A DNA stretch of 26,256 bases, taken from Gryganskiella cystojenkinii. Its lineage: Eukaryota; Mortierellomycota; Mortierellomycetes; Mortierellales; Mortierellaceae. Below the pieces are notes generated by a model. That model was given only the letters and a program-made list of their open reading frames with translations. It did no database searches and was not told where the DNA came from. Positions 10,342-20,527 of the stretch are shown piece after piece (the stretch's first letter is position 1; each line of letters starts with the position of its first letter). The DNA lies in assembly GCA_015852425.1 (NCBI GenBank), contig JAAAIG010000559.1, positions 1 to 26,256 on the forward strand, read 5' to 3'. A program made the position numbers and the translations under genes.

Positions 10342-11121
10342 TATGTACAAGACACTGAATCAGTGCCTCAATATTACCATTAAAAATATTTTACTTACAC
10401 AGCAAGGTTTAATCGAGTTTTTATGTGACCAAAACAATGGAAACCTTGTGCTGTGCTCCTGTCACAACTATTCTTAATTGTTATTCGAAAGGACAGAGTG
10501 GTTGGAGAACCCCAAGTGTAGAAGAAGAGGCAAAAGTGTGTATTTGAAATCCCATGTCGCCTTGTGGGGATTCCATCCCTATTGTTAATGAGTATCGAAA
10601 CATGGTGAAATCCACCTTTTAGAATGGTCTCTTTTGCAAAAAGGAGCGGGGTGGTGTTTACCATTACGAAAATTTCTGGATATAATAACAATTTAAAGCA
10701 GTAAAAGAGTCCATGAAATTTTTGTCGGGCAACTTTGATATTATTCGAATGATTTTAATGTTCAACCTTCAAGCTCGATTGTGCAGAGGCCGAAAAGACA
10801 CTTTTCTGATCTTTTCCATTGACCTCCCTTTGTCTCTGATTTCGTGCTCGTCATCACCATCAACCGGCCTCGGATTCGACATCTTGGACCTGATACAACA
10901 CAAGGCGAACAGGCGATTCCCTCCCTCAAGAAAGCCGAGAACTACAGCAGGGGCCATCCACAAGCCCAGTTGATTAAACCACCTTTCTCTCAATTGGTAC
11001 CGAATAACGCCACCATCCAGGAAAACGAACCAAACACAGCAGGCCTCCACGCAAAAGCAAATTCATTGTATTTTACTACATCTTTTTTTGTTACCAATCA
11101 GTCACTCTTCAACCCATCATA
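10342..11121. other. Intergenic region between OPT2 and the cyclin gene
   Basis: About 780 bp. The first part is A/T-rich 3' flanking sequence of the second OPT gene, with AATAAA-like variants (for example ATTAAAAATA near 10379). The second part is the upstream region of the cyclin gene, with a CCAATCA box at 11094-11100 close to the start codon. No gene is seen. Confidence 0.55.
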
Positions 11122-13514
11122 ATGAGCCAGGACCAGCATACCAGCAAAGAACCCGCCCAGGTCGAAAGAGAGGAGGATGTGGTCATGACAGAGTCCAAGG
11201 ACACATCCACTGGTGGCGCAACTGAGGCCGGATCCACAGAATCTAAAAAGCCATCTGGATCAGGGCCTATTACCATTACCATGGATGCCTACCAGCAACT
11301 CCAACAAAAGCGAAAACTTGAGCAGCAACAACAGCAACAGAAGCAACACGGTCAAGGCAACACGGACCAAGGATCGTCGTCTTCGTCCTTGTCTTTACAC
11401 CCTCATGACGAGTCAAGGACAAATGCCTCTTTGGACGCGATAGAGCATATTGTGAGCTTGGTCCAGTCCTCAGCACCAGCAATTCCAACCACTACTGCGA
11501 CCCAATCACAACCGATCCAAATGCCAGGACCGGATTTGGCCAACATCATCTTTGGAAATGCAACCCAGCAAGAATTGAATGGCCATCAAGCAAAGTTGTC
11601 CTATAACAACAACAGCACGGCAGGAGGACCTCACAGGAAGAGTACAAGCGGCAGTGGCAATGTCATCCCAAGCAATCCTACGGGTCCCAATAATGCTCAA
11701 ACACAGCCAAGGACGACTTCTCCACCAACACCAGCCTCTGGATCGTCTTCTGGAACCCCAAAAGTCTTGCCTCCTAAGGGACCCAAGCCGATCCACGCTA
11801 TTGAGCTTATTCGAATCGCAGGAGAGATTCTTCAGTTGTAAGTGAACAGCAGAGGCAACACACGAACGAAATAAGGATAGTTACCACTGCTCGAGTTTGT
11901 TGTTGACTGGCCACTAACCCTCGTCTCGTCGTCCATTTTCTTTCTCGTGATGACATGACTTTCAGTCCTCCCGCCACTATTGGAACTGCTTTAATCTACT
12001 ATCACAAATACCGGGCTTATCTTCATCAAGCGGGTAGAAAAGGCGATCGAGAGAATGAGGCGTTCAAGGCGGATGAATATGTAAGGAGCAAATGAGCATT
12101 TGGTTACCCTTGACTGAAAGGAGCATTCTTGGACTTGCTGTTATTGAGAAAATCGCCAGTTTTTTTGACTTCTCCCCTGTTAATTGTCGTCATTACAACC
12201 ATGGTCATAACTATCTAGCTCTTCGCAACAGCATGTTTACACTTGGCCTGTAAGTGCACGGAAGTTAGTCGCAAAGTTCGGGATCTTGTCAATGTCACAT
12301 ACAGGGTCATGAACCCAGGTCAGCCTGTCCTCTCACTGGCAACGAAGTCTGGCGAAACGGATGAATCGACTCTGGACCCAGCGTCGTCATACCTGCAAGG
12401 AACGACAAATAGCTCCGCGCCACCACCAACGGCAACGACATTTTGGCATATCCGAGACTCTCTCTTGACAACAGAGCTTATGCTTCTCCGAATCCTCCAG
12501 TTCGATCTGGATGTGTCCTTACCCTTTAGTGACGTTCTCCGGATATACAAAGGCATGGGCATGGTGTTTAATCCAACAGACGAGGAGGCGGCGCAACTCT
12601 ATCCAAATGCATCCAACTTTGACGTCTTTTTGCCCGCAGAGACAAGCGGGTCTCATGGCGGACGAAACCCTCAGGCTGGGTCGTCAGCCTCGTCACCCAA
12701 CAAATATGGCACGCCTTCTTCCTCTTCGTCGGATGCTTCTTCCACGCCAGGTCTTTACTCTGCAACTTCGTCTGCACACGCTGGAATCCACCCAACACTG
12801 TCGGCACTGGTCCAGATCTCAATCACGTTTTGTATAGATGCTCTGTGTAACTCCACCATTGCCTTGGGGTCCTCGAGTCGAGCATTGGCGATGGGATCGA
12901 TTTATCTGGCGGTTCGGTCAGCACAACTGGAACTTCCTATGCCGTTTGAGGACTGGTGTTATGCCTGGGGTCGTCCTTTGATCGCTACAGGGTTTGGTCT
13001 TGTAACAGGAACTGGTACCGGCGGCATGGGAGGAGCATTGGGAGGCATGGGGTCTGTTGGTAGCGGTGGCGGTATTGGGGGATCCGGGTCCAACGCTGTT
13101 TCGAACTTGGGCGCTGGCGGATCAGGTATGAATGGTATCATGGGTCTCGCCAACACGAATAGTCTATTCATTTCCAGTCCACGACCAGCTTCTTCAACTT
13201 CGACCTCAGATGGTCCCCTAGGGCAAACTGGCGGAGGAAGCAGCAGTCAGCCTGGAGCTTATATGATGGAGGGCCTTGAGTTTTCTAATACTGCTACAGT
13301 GTCATCGTCAGCAGGACTCAACGGCGCAGCGACTAGCGGCAACAGAGATCCAGCATATCATTCACAGACTCAGTCACCACAATTCTCCAGCACCAACTCT
13401 CCGGCTATTCGCAGTCCCGTCGATCAAGAGTTTCATCCCTTACAAGTGCCAATGACGATCGTTGACGAGGTACGAACGGTGGTCAAGGAACTGGCCTCTT
13501 TCTACACGCACTAG
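11122..13514 (+). CDS. Cyclin-Q-like cyclin (CDK10-partner type) with low-complexity insertions
   Basis: Predicted regulatory subunit of a cyclin-dependent kinase. Exons 11122-11837, 11966-12080 and 12219-13514 give 708 aa. Residues 1 to ~220 are disordered (Ser/Thr/Gln-rich, including a poly-Gln run). The cyclin fold begins near residue 225 with IELIRIAGEILQ, then ATIGTALIYYHKY, FATACLHLACKCTE and RDLVNVTYRVMNP. FWHIRDSLLTTELMLLRILQF is at about 352-372, and the second fold resumes with LAMGSIYLAVR and WCYAWG. The order RDxxNV, NP, FWxxRDS and ELxxLRxLxF is what I recall of human cyclin Q (CCNQ/FAM58A), better than of PHO80, cyclin C, T or L. A Gly/Ser-rich insertion of ~150 residues separates WCYAWG from the last helix. 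Human cyclin Q is only about 250 aa. Cyclin assignment is firm; the subfamily is likely. Confidence 0.85.
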
Positions 13515-14001
13515 TCCGCTTTACCATCCATCATTAAAAGAGAAAACATAACTATGGAACACTCGTTTTTGGTCGTTCAGGAAGGAAGGCACCTTGGGAA
13601 TTTTTGATCAAGTTCGTTTGTGCGTCAGATCACTGCCTATTCCTTCTTGTGAATTTTCGACCCCCCTGTTCTGTGTGCCATCGACACACAGAGTGATATT
13701 ACAACGACCTGTTTTTTATAATTTTATTCTCACCAATTGGACAAACTGTATGTTTCGATGAACAGAGGGCTATCTTGGGGTCGCTGGTCAACAGTCTGAG
13801 CTCCACGGGTCAGGCTCAAGCTCAAATGATCTCCTCTTTTTGAAATCTTTGCCGTGAAGAGGAAGATGATAGTCATACGAGGAATGGATAACTGTTTTCT
13901 GGTGATTTTTTTATATCGGAATGTTCTCTTGTGTTGTCTTTCTACTCTTTGGAAAGGATCAAGTCAATAACTTGTCAGCGCTTGCTGCTTGATGGGGAGC
14001 T
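13515..14001. other. Convergent intergenic region
   Basis: About 490 bp between the stop codons of the cyclin (+) and peroxiredoxin (-) genes. It must hold both 3' ends; ATTAAAAG follows the cyclin stop at about 13532. No coding sequence is seen. Confidence 0.55.
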
Positions 14002-15431
14002 TTAAAGAGCTTCGAGGACAGCCTGAGCTCCAGAGACACTAACGCCAGAGCTACAGGTCATTGTAGCCCGATGGTAAAGGTAGTAAGAGAGATGAGTTAT
14101 AGGAAACGAAAAGAAAACAGGCAAAATAAGGTCAGGTGTGTTTGTTGCGGTCTCGATCATCAGTCGCCGTTATTCAAATTTGTGCCTGGATGCTTACCCA
14201 GACTCGACGCCGATGTAGGTGACCTTCAAGTCATCGGCGATCAAGGCAAAACGCATGGAGCGAACGGATCCAAAGCCGATCTTGGTGAGGTCTATTTTAA
14301 ACAATAGTCAAGTGTTATTACATCATGGGAGGTTGGTGAACCATTGAGGGACTGGGAACAAGAAACATCTAGCAGGAGAGAGATACGTTACCCTGAACGA
14401 GACCAGTGGCTTTGACAAAGTCACCGTTGCCATCAGCAGCAAGGGTGATCTTGTCGTTGGTCTTGGTCCACTTGCCCCAGGCGTCCATGACGCTGTTTTT
14501 GCAAGTATTAAAGTTGAGAGAAAAATGGTCAGAGAGCACAGAAAGATGAAAAAGCTCTTGAACCCCTTCAGTCTATCAACGGAACAGAGCGGGCACAAAA
14601 GGGTGGGGTACACGGACAACGTTATCCTCTCCTTCAGTGTTGTCTGCCAAGCCCGCTCCCTCCAAACCCCAAGCCCCTTCCCCTCCCTAAGGAACCTTTT
14701 TATTGTGTATCTTACAAAGCATCGGTAGTGGCAAGGCAAATGATCTGATCGACGCCCTTCTTCACAAACTCGTCGTAGCGCTGACGATACCTATCGGTGA
14801 GAACAAAAAAAAGAGAGAGAGAACAAATTTCAGTCCTTTCTCCTTTTTGGGTTGGAGAGAAAGGATGCGCATTGATCCTCTCCGCGAGCACCTTGCGCAG
14901 AAATGAAAAGAAACTTCATGGTTTTTATCCAAAAAAAAAAAATCAAGCTTACTCAGGCAAGTGCTGGTTGTTACAGGTGGGGGTGAAGGCACCGGGGACA
15001 CCAAAGATGACGACCTTCTTGCCCTTCAACGAGGCAATATCCAAGTTCTGGGGGATTCCGCAGGCATGCGCCAACGAGGGATCGTAGGGGCTACATACAT
15101 ATATTTTTGCAATAGAGAAGAAACGCGTGAGAAAAAAAGGGCAAAAAATCCAACAAGCATCTTGGAATATCATCGACCGTGGGTTAGTAATCATGTCGTT
15201 CTATGCTTACCAGTACTTGAGAGAAACAGAGGGGAGAGTGTCGCCGACCTTGATCTACAACAAATCGAAAGAGAGAGAGAGAGAGAGCAGAATAAACGTA
15301 AGCTGGTGCGAAAACGCGATGATCGAACTGCGCTTTCGACTACCGAGGAACAGGAGCGGCGATGTAACGGTGGTTTTAGACCAGACTAGGATCTACAAGG
15401 GTAGGTGAGCGCAATGCCATACCTGAGTCAT
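14002..15431 (-). CDS. Peroxiredoxin, Prx5/Ahp1 type
   Basis: Thiol peroxidase reducing hydrogen and alkyl peroxides. Seven exons in transcript order: 15431-15423, 15254-15211, 15090-14953, 14790-14716, 14492-14392, 14291-14198, 14050-14002. Introns of 100-223 bp all obey GT-AG, and every junction restores a conserved codon. Product: 169 aa, normal for the family. It begins MTQIKVGDTLPSV; the first coding exon is just nine bases (Met-Thr-Gln). The peroxidatic Cys57 is in PGAFTPTC, with HLP following. Cys28 (AHACGIPQ) aligns with Cys31 of yeast Ahp1 (SESCKMPQ), described as resolving; Cys82 is a third cysteine. The C-terminus (VLEAL) has no SKL-type peroxisomal signal and the N-terminus no mitochondrial presequence, so it is probably cytosolic. 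The first intron holds a (GA)n run. Divergent from the BAR-SH3 gene. Confidence 0.92.
15271..15287. repeat. (GA)n microsatellite in peroxiredoxin intron 1
   Basis: Eight and a half GA dinucleotides lie within the first intron of the peroxiredoxin gene, which on its coding strand is a (TC)n run just upstream of the acceptor, so it probably also serves as the polypyrimidine tract. Confidence 0.85.
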
Positions 15432-15832
15432 GTTTGATAAGTTGTGATGTTGAGTGTTGCTGAGGTAAAGATAAAGAGAGTGGATTGAAGAGCGAAGAAA
15501 GAAAAGAAGAGAAAAGAAAAGCAGAGAAAGAAAAGAAAATCAAAAATGGAAGAGAGACCTCTCCCCGAGTGATGACGCGCACAACGCGAATGAATTGGAA
15601 CGAACAGCGGAGAAACAGAACAGTACGGGAGAGGAAAGCGCCACGCCGCCTAATTGAGATGCTCTCTTCTTCGACCTGTTTGTTCCTTTGGACCTCGACT
15701 GACTCCGCCCGCTGTCCTCTTTTCTTCTTCATCTCTTTCTTTCTCCACTTTGTCTCCATCTTTAGTCATCCCATTCCTCACCTTCAACTCGACTGAGAAT
15801 AGCGCCATCTCTTTCGCATCTTTTCTTTCTGA
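15432..15832. promoter_or_regulatory. Bidirectional promoter between peroxiredoxin and BAR-SH3 genes
   Basis: About 400 bp separate the two divergent start codons. The left half is purine-rich on the plus strand (15485-15545) and the right half pyrimidine-rich (about 15700-15760), so each gene has a CT-rich leader in its own sense. No clear TATA box is seen. Shared control is possible but not shown. Confidence 0.6.
15762..15768. promoter_or_regulatory. Candidate Yap1-type response element
   Basis: TTAGTCA matches a known Yap1 response element of yeast, where AHP1 is a Yap1 target. It lies about 330 bp upstream of the peroxiredoxin start and within the likely leader of the divergent gene. A 7-bp match may be chance. 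Confidence 0.25.
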
Positions 15833-18747
15833 ATGAGTTGGTAACGATAACAAGATTTTTTTTTATTTCATTTGGCGGTGGCTACAAGTCGCTCTTTTCT
15901 TTCCCATGGAAGCAAACCCTTTTTTTCCTCACTTTGACCTCACTTTGACCTCAACTCTTGGCAGTGCACAGGCATTGGATTTGACACGCTACTGGACTGT
16001 ACACATACGCTTTTCTTAGTCGACCACATCGACAGACATTCTTCACAACAACCTGTTCGACTTATCAATCTCATTGATATTGGCCGCTTGGGTTGCTCTG
16101 AACATAGGCACGACAAGTCGTTACACTTCTCTTCTTTTTTGCTGGAACCTCTTAAAAACCACACGCCTTCTAACATTTCAGGAACGAACGACTGACCTCC
16201 AATATTTTGACATACTTTTTTCTACTCTTAGGAAAGGACTCACAAAAGCCGTCTCTCGGCTCCCTCACACGCTTTCAACCAAAACCGGTATCCGTGATTG
16301 TAAGGACCAAGAGAGAAAAAAACTTAATGAATGCAAATACATTGGCTGATGATGTCTTGCTGTTCCCAACAGCCCACCACCGAAAATTTTATTTTCCGTT
16401 CCTTATTTTCTTTGACTCTTTAACGGTTCTGGACCCCAAAAATAACTTTTTTTGATCCCTCCTTGTTCTTCCACACCTGCATCGACAGCCACGAGCGACC
16501 ATGAGTTCAAGGAGATGAACACCCGGTTCACGGCCTGCGAAAAGTCAACTACTACTCTCTTAGCTGAGGTGTGCAAGTACCGCGACAGTGTCACTGGTGA
16601 GTTGAATGTCCTCGGTTTTGTTGATTTTGCCACCATTTGGAGGCTCTATTTGCAACTTTGTTTTCACCTCACCTGAAGTGATATGTGTGCCGGCTCTCCG
16701 TCCCGTTCTGACTTTTTTTTCTATCTGGAAAGACCTGAAACGTTGAGCACTGACTTCATCCTTTTTGCCACCACTTTTTTTTTTGTTGTCACATCAGCCC
16801 TTCTCAATTCTGAGGCCGAGTTTGGAATTGTTCTTGCCGAGATCTACGATCCTTCTCTGGGCGTTCCTAGTGGCGAGGTGACACCTCGTAGAGTTCAGAC
16901 AGCACCCGAGTCTGTTCAAGCCGTGGATGACTTTCAGGCAGTGATGCGGGAAATCCGAGATTTGCTTCTTCCAGAAGTTGTATGTGACAACTCTATTTTT
17001 TATTTTGAGTTTGTTCTTCTATGACGAACATCATGAAACCAGGACTTAAAGTCTGTGCCTTTTTTTTCGCAAATCCTTTACTAACATTTCTTTTGTGGTG
17101 GTTTACTGTTTAACAAAAAAGGACAAACTGGAGTTGACGGTCGTTCGTCCGTTGACAGAGATGCAAAACTTGATGAAGTTGATTCGCAAGTCTATCACGA
17201 AGCGGGACCATAAGCTTGTGGATTATGACAGATTCAGGATCGCACTCAAAAAGTTACAGGATAAGAAGGAGCGTACCCTCAGCGACGAGAAGCAAATGTT
17301 CAAGGTATGGATAAAAAATACGAAGGGATATGTGGTACATGGCTAAAAACTGGAATCAGTTTGTGTCTGTACCAATCTCGCGAAGTACTCATTACCAATT
17401 GTCGTTTTGTTTGTTTTGCTGTTCTTGTTTTTGCCGTGTTTTTTTTTAATAGATCGAGTCTCAATTGGAAGTGGCGACAGGCGATTACGAAGGACTGAAC
17501 AACCTGCTCAAGGAGGAGCTGCCCGGTTACTTCTGGCTTCGAACCCAGCTGATGGAGCCTATCTTTCACTCGTTGTATTTCTTGCAACTGAGAATTTACA
17601 GCATTCTCCTGGACAGGATCGACCCCCTTTCCCGAAGTGGCTATTATGATCTGACGATCGATGTCCTTGGAGGATACGAGGCTAGAAAGGACGATATCAC
17701 GCCAACCTTGGAATCTGTTGAGATTATTACCAAGCGATCACTTATTACTCGTAAGTTTGCCAGACCATGAGATGAATTAGGTCAATAGTGTACTTGGGAG
17801 GAAGAAAAACGACTTTTTTGATTTAGCAAAAGTTAACTGTGGTGTTGGAATGATATAAAAAATAGCTGCTTATGCCAGTAAGTATGGTCGCAACGGAGAC
17901 TCAAGCCCTCCAGGATCCAACTCTTCGACCTCTCTCAACAACCCATCCTCACCCTCGCCTCCAGCAGCAAAGCCCTGGCAGAAGGCTGCTGGGCCATCTG
18001 GATCCAAGCCATGGCAACAACAACAACAACAACAACAACAACAGGCGGATTCTGGTGCTCCTCCAGCAACAGCACCGAAACCATGGCAATCTCCAGCAAA
18101 GTCCTACAATAACACAACCTCACCAGCGGCTGCACCTCCTGTACCAGCGGCGAAACCCTGGCAGTCGCCCGCGACAGCGAAACCTTGGCAGGCTCAGAAC
18201 CCTAAACCTTATGAACCTGTAGCACCGCCCGCGTACTCTTCCCCTCAGGCTGTTGCTCCAGCACCGACACCTGCTGCCGCATCAGCTGCTCCTGCGTCGA
18301 GAGGAGGTTCCAACGTTCATTTGCACGTGAGTCCGTTCAGTACCGGAATCGCCGGCGCTATTGCCGCAACCGCAGCTGGGGCCGCGATCAATGCAGGACA
18401 GAGCCATATCGCGAGTCAAAAGAAGCCTCCACCACCACCAGTACCTAGACGGTTGAATGGGCCTAAGATGGCGGTAGCCCTGTATGATTATGATGCTCAG
18501 CAAGAGGGAGATCTGAGCTTCCGTCAGGATGATCGGATCGAGATCGTGGAACGGACGCCTAATACGGAGGATTGGTGGACTGGAAAATTGAGAGGTCGGA
18601 CAGGTGTATTCCCAGGTAAGTTTATCGACTATTCCTTTTTTCGTATATCAGCGTTCCTGCTTATTTTCATCCGAGTAGCAATGGATCTTTTCTCATTGTA
18701 TATCTTATCTTCCTACTTCATTAGGCAACTATGTCAAGGAGATTTAA
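15833..18747 (+). CDS. BAR-SH3 protein, Rvs167/Hob1 (amphiphysin) type
   Basis: Predicted membrane-bending scaffold of actin patches and endocytic vesicle scission. Exons: 15833-15840, 16232-16287, 16489-16596, 16798-16979, 17122-17304, 17453-17750, 17866-18615, 18725-18747; 535 aa. The first coding exon is 8 nt (Met-Ser and two bases of Trp), and splicing gives the family start MSWKGLTKAVSR. The BAR domain covers about residues 1-270, with TKRDHKLVDYDRFR, LKKLQDKKER and LKEELP as landmarks. Residues 280-460 form a Pro/Ala-rich linker with five KPWQ motifs and a ten-Gln run. PPPPPVPRR (466-474) precedes the SH3 domain (about 480-535: ALYDYD, DWW, VFPGNYV, the last split by the final intron). 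Intron 1 is unusually long (391 bp). The acceptor before exon 5 is weak (AAAAAAG), the least certain junction. Confidence 0.93.
15927..15948 (+). repeat. 11-bp tandem duplication in BAR-SH3 intron 1
   Basis: CCTCACTTTGA occurs twice head to tail and is followed by CCTCA. It lies in the long first intron. No function is evident. Confidence 0.8.
18015..18044 (+). repeat. CAA/CAG trinucleotide repeat coding for ten Gln
   Basis: Nine CAA codons and one CAG form a poly-glutamine tract in the linker of the BAR-SH3 protein, starting as the Gln of the second KPWQ motif. Pure repeats of this type are length-variable between strains. Confidence 0.9.
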
Positions 18748-19884
18748 TAACTTTCCTGGTTTTATAATATTTGAAAAGGACTACATGTTCTTTCGACATC
18801 TATGACAGTGCAAATGCGGTATCATGGACCAGGATCAATGGGCTACCATAACCATCGCATCCTATAATACAATGAAGACGTGTCTTTCTCTGCAAGATAT
18901 TTTTTATATTATGATGTTTATGATTTATGTATGTCGTTGTTGTTGCTGCTTATTTGCACTTCTGGATTGAGGAGGATGAACGAGATTATCCTGAGTAAAC
19001 AATAACAAGGACTGTCTTCGAGTTATTGTCGACTTGCTCCTACTTGGTGTTCAACTCGCAGCACCCGGATCGCGATTTCCTCGATCGCCTGGAACACTCG
19101 GTCCCGATGGTCCAGCAATCGACGGTTTCGCTACCTCAACTTGGTCGAGACGACATATATATATACATATATATATATTACCAGAAGTTGGTGAGGTGGT
19201 GACCAAACTGGGACTGTCATTGATCCTACAGCAATGGCTAAAAGGCACCATGCATGAGATCATTTCCCTTTTGATGCTGCGATTCCACCCTTGTTTTCTC
19301 CATGATCCTTGGACCATCTTGACCACTTCTGGAAAGTGTGCCGTGTCCACAGCTGTGACCTTAATTTCGTTGACCAAGACGGGCATGCTATCGAACACTC
19401 GATCAGAATCCTGGCGGCAACCTGTACCGGAGTGGTGGCAACAGAGAAAGTCTGACAACAGTTTTCTTTTGAAATGGAACTGTATATCTCTTCGGAGCTG
19501 TTGGACTTTTAGGTGTAGGCTTGGATCGTGTCGAAGATGTCTGGGGTTGTTGGAACGACTTTTCTCGGGTTAGTTCCCTTGATTTTTTTCTTGGAGGAAG
19601 CCGCTTTTCAGCCCAAGACGACTTTCATCATGCTGAAGAAAGAAAGAAAGGAAGGAAGAATGAAGCTGTGACGCGATGTCTTTCTCTGCTTTTTGTTTGA
19701 GGAGAGTAAAACAAATTTCGACATAATTTCAATCAGCATGTCAAATCGATTCGACAGAACGAGAAGCACATGACCCGATCTTAAGAGAGAGACTCTCATG
19801 GCGTGAATGTATCATGTTATTGTTTATGGTGGCATACTCGTTGTGTTTGTCTGTCGATCTGTTTGTCCGCCTTTCTGTCCATCT
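18748..19884. other. Convergent intergenic region, possible decayed sequence
   Basis: About 1.1 kb between the BAR-SH3 (+) and SDHAF2 (-) stop codons. The left part is A/T-rich 3' flanking sequence. The central part (about 19030-19570) is less A/T-rich and open over about 180 codons on plus (TTG start) and about 135 on minus, but neither translation resembles a known family. It contains an AT microsatellite. A diverged gene relic is possible; no gene is called. Confidence 0.5.
19155..19180. repeat. (AT)n microsatellite
   Basis: An alternating A/T run with one C interruption. It keeps an overlapping frame open as an Ile/Tyr/His repeat, one reason to distrust that frame as coding. Confidence 0.85.
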
Positions 19885-20421
19885 CTACAAAGCGGGCATC
19901 TGACGGACGACGCGTCCCTCGTTCTTGGAGTGTTTGACAATCATCTCAAAGACCTTGTCGCCCTTCCATCGATCCGGGACCTCCTTTTTGCCTGTGACCC
20001 AGTAGTAGATGTCCCAGTCGGGTTCATCCATAAACTTGTCGAACCGTCTGCAATCCTCGATCGACATATCCTTCAGGAATTCCTTTGCAAAAGTCGACAA
20101 CAGCAGGTCGGTCTCGAGGATACCGCGTTTGCGGGACTGATAGGTCAAGCGGGCTCGGATCGTCTGCAAGGACTCATCAGGGTCGCGGGGCAAAGGTGGC
20201 AAGTTTGTATAGGGTGTCTGAAAACCGTCCGGGTCCATTTGAGCTTGGACAGCGGCGGCATCGTCATGGTCGGGGGCTCGTCGTCCTGAAGAAGAGGACG
20301 AATATGAACGCCATGAGTTGAATGTAATTGTCTGAATCGCAGGTGCTGACCTCCGAATGGCCATTCTGAGAGGAAAAGAAACGGCAGCGCGGGCCGAGGA
20401 TCGTGTAAGTAATGTCGCCAT
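19885..20421 (-). CDS. Succinate dehydrogenase assembly factor 2 (Sdh5/SDHAF2 family)
   Basis: Mitochondrial matrix factor needed for covalent attachment of FAD to the flavoprotein subunit of complex II. Single-exon gene, 178 aa. Residues 1 to about 45 are rich in Arg, Ser and Ala with almost no acidic residues, a typical matrix-targeting presequence. The conserved core follows: RLTYQSRKRGILETDLLLSTFA (about 91-112, with SRKRG at 96-100), FMDEPDWDIYYW (130-141) and a C-terminal helix ending in RQMPAL. The order and spacing match the human protein as I recall it. The ATG at 20421 was chosen because the frame extends further only through non-ATG codons, while this start gives a clean presequence. 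A CACGTG box lies about 100 bp upstream. It is convergent with the BAR-SH3 gene. Confidence 0.95.
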   Translation of the reverse strand: MATLLTRSSARAAVSFPLRMAIRRSAPAIQTITFNSWRSYSSSSSGRRAPDHDDAAAVQAQMDPDGFQTPYTNLPPLPRDPDESLQTIRARLTYQSRKRGILETDLLLSTFAKEFLKDMSIEDCRRFDKFMDEPDWDIYYWVTGKKEVPDRWKGDKVFEMIVKHSKNEGRVVRQMPAL

Positions 20422-20519
20422 GGTCCTGTTTGGGTGGAGTTGAAAGTGATCTGGTCTTGTTCTGATGCGAAAAAGAGTTACATGCCTCTCCGAGAACTGC
20501 AAGCAGTCACCGGCAACAT

Positions 20520-20527
20520 GTCACGTG
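20520..20527. promoter_or_regulatory. E-box (GTCACGTG) upstream of SDHAF2
   Basis: GTCACGTG matches the RTCACRTG consensus of the Cbf1-type bHLH regulator in yeasts and lies about 100 bp before the SDHAF2 start. Whether this fungus uses it so is inference. Confidence 0.35.

Noticed and set aside
18327..18400. Possible extra intron in the BAR-SH3 gene starting at GTGAGT
   Set aside because: The exon reads through in frame to the SH3 domain. The nearby AG acceptors I checked do not keep the phase.
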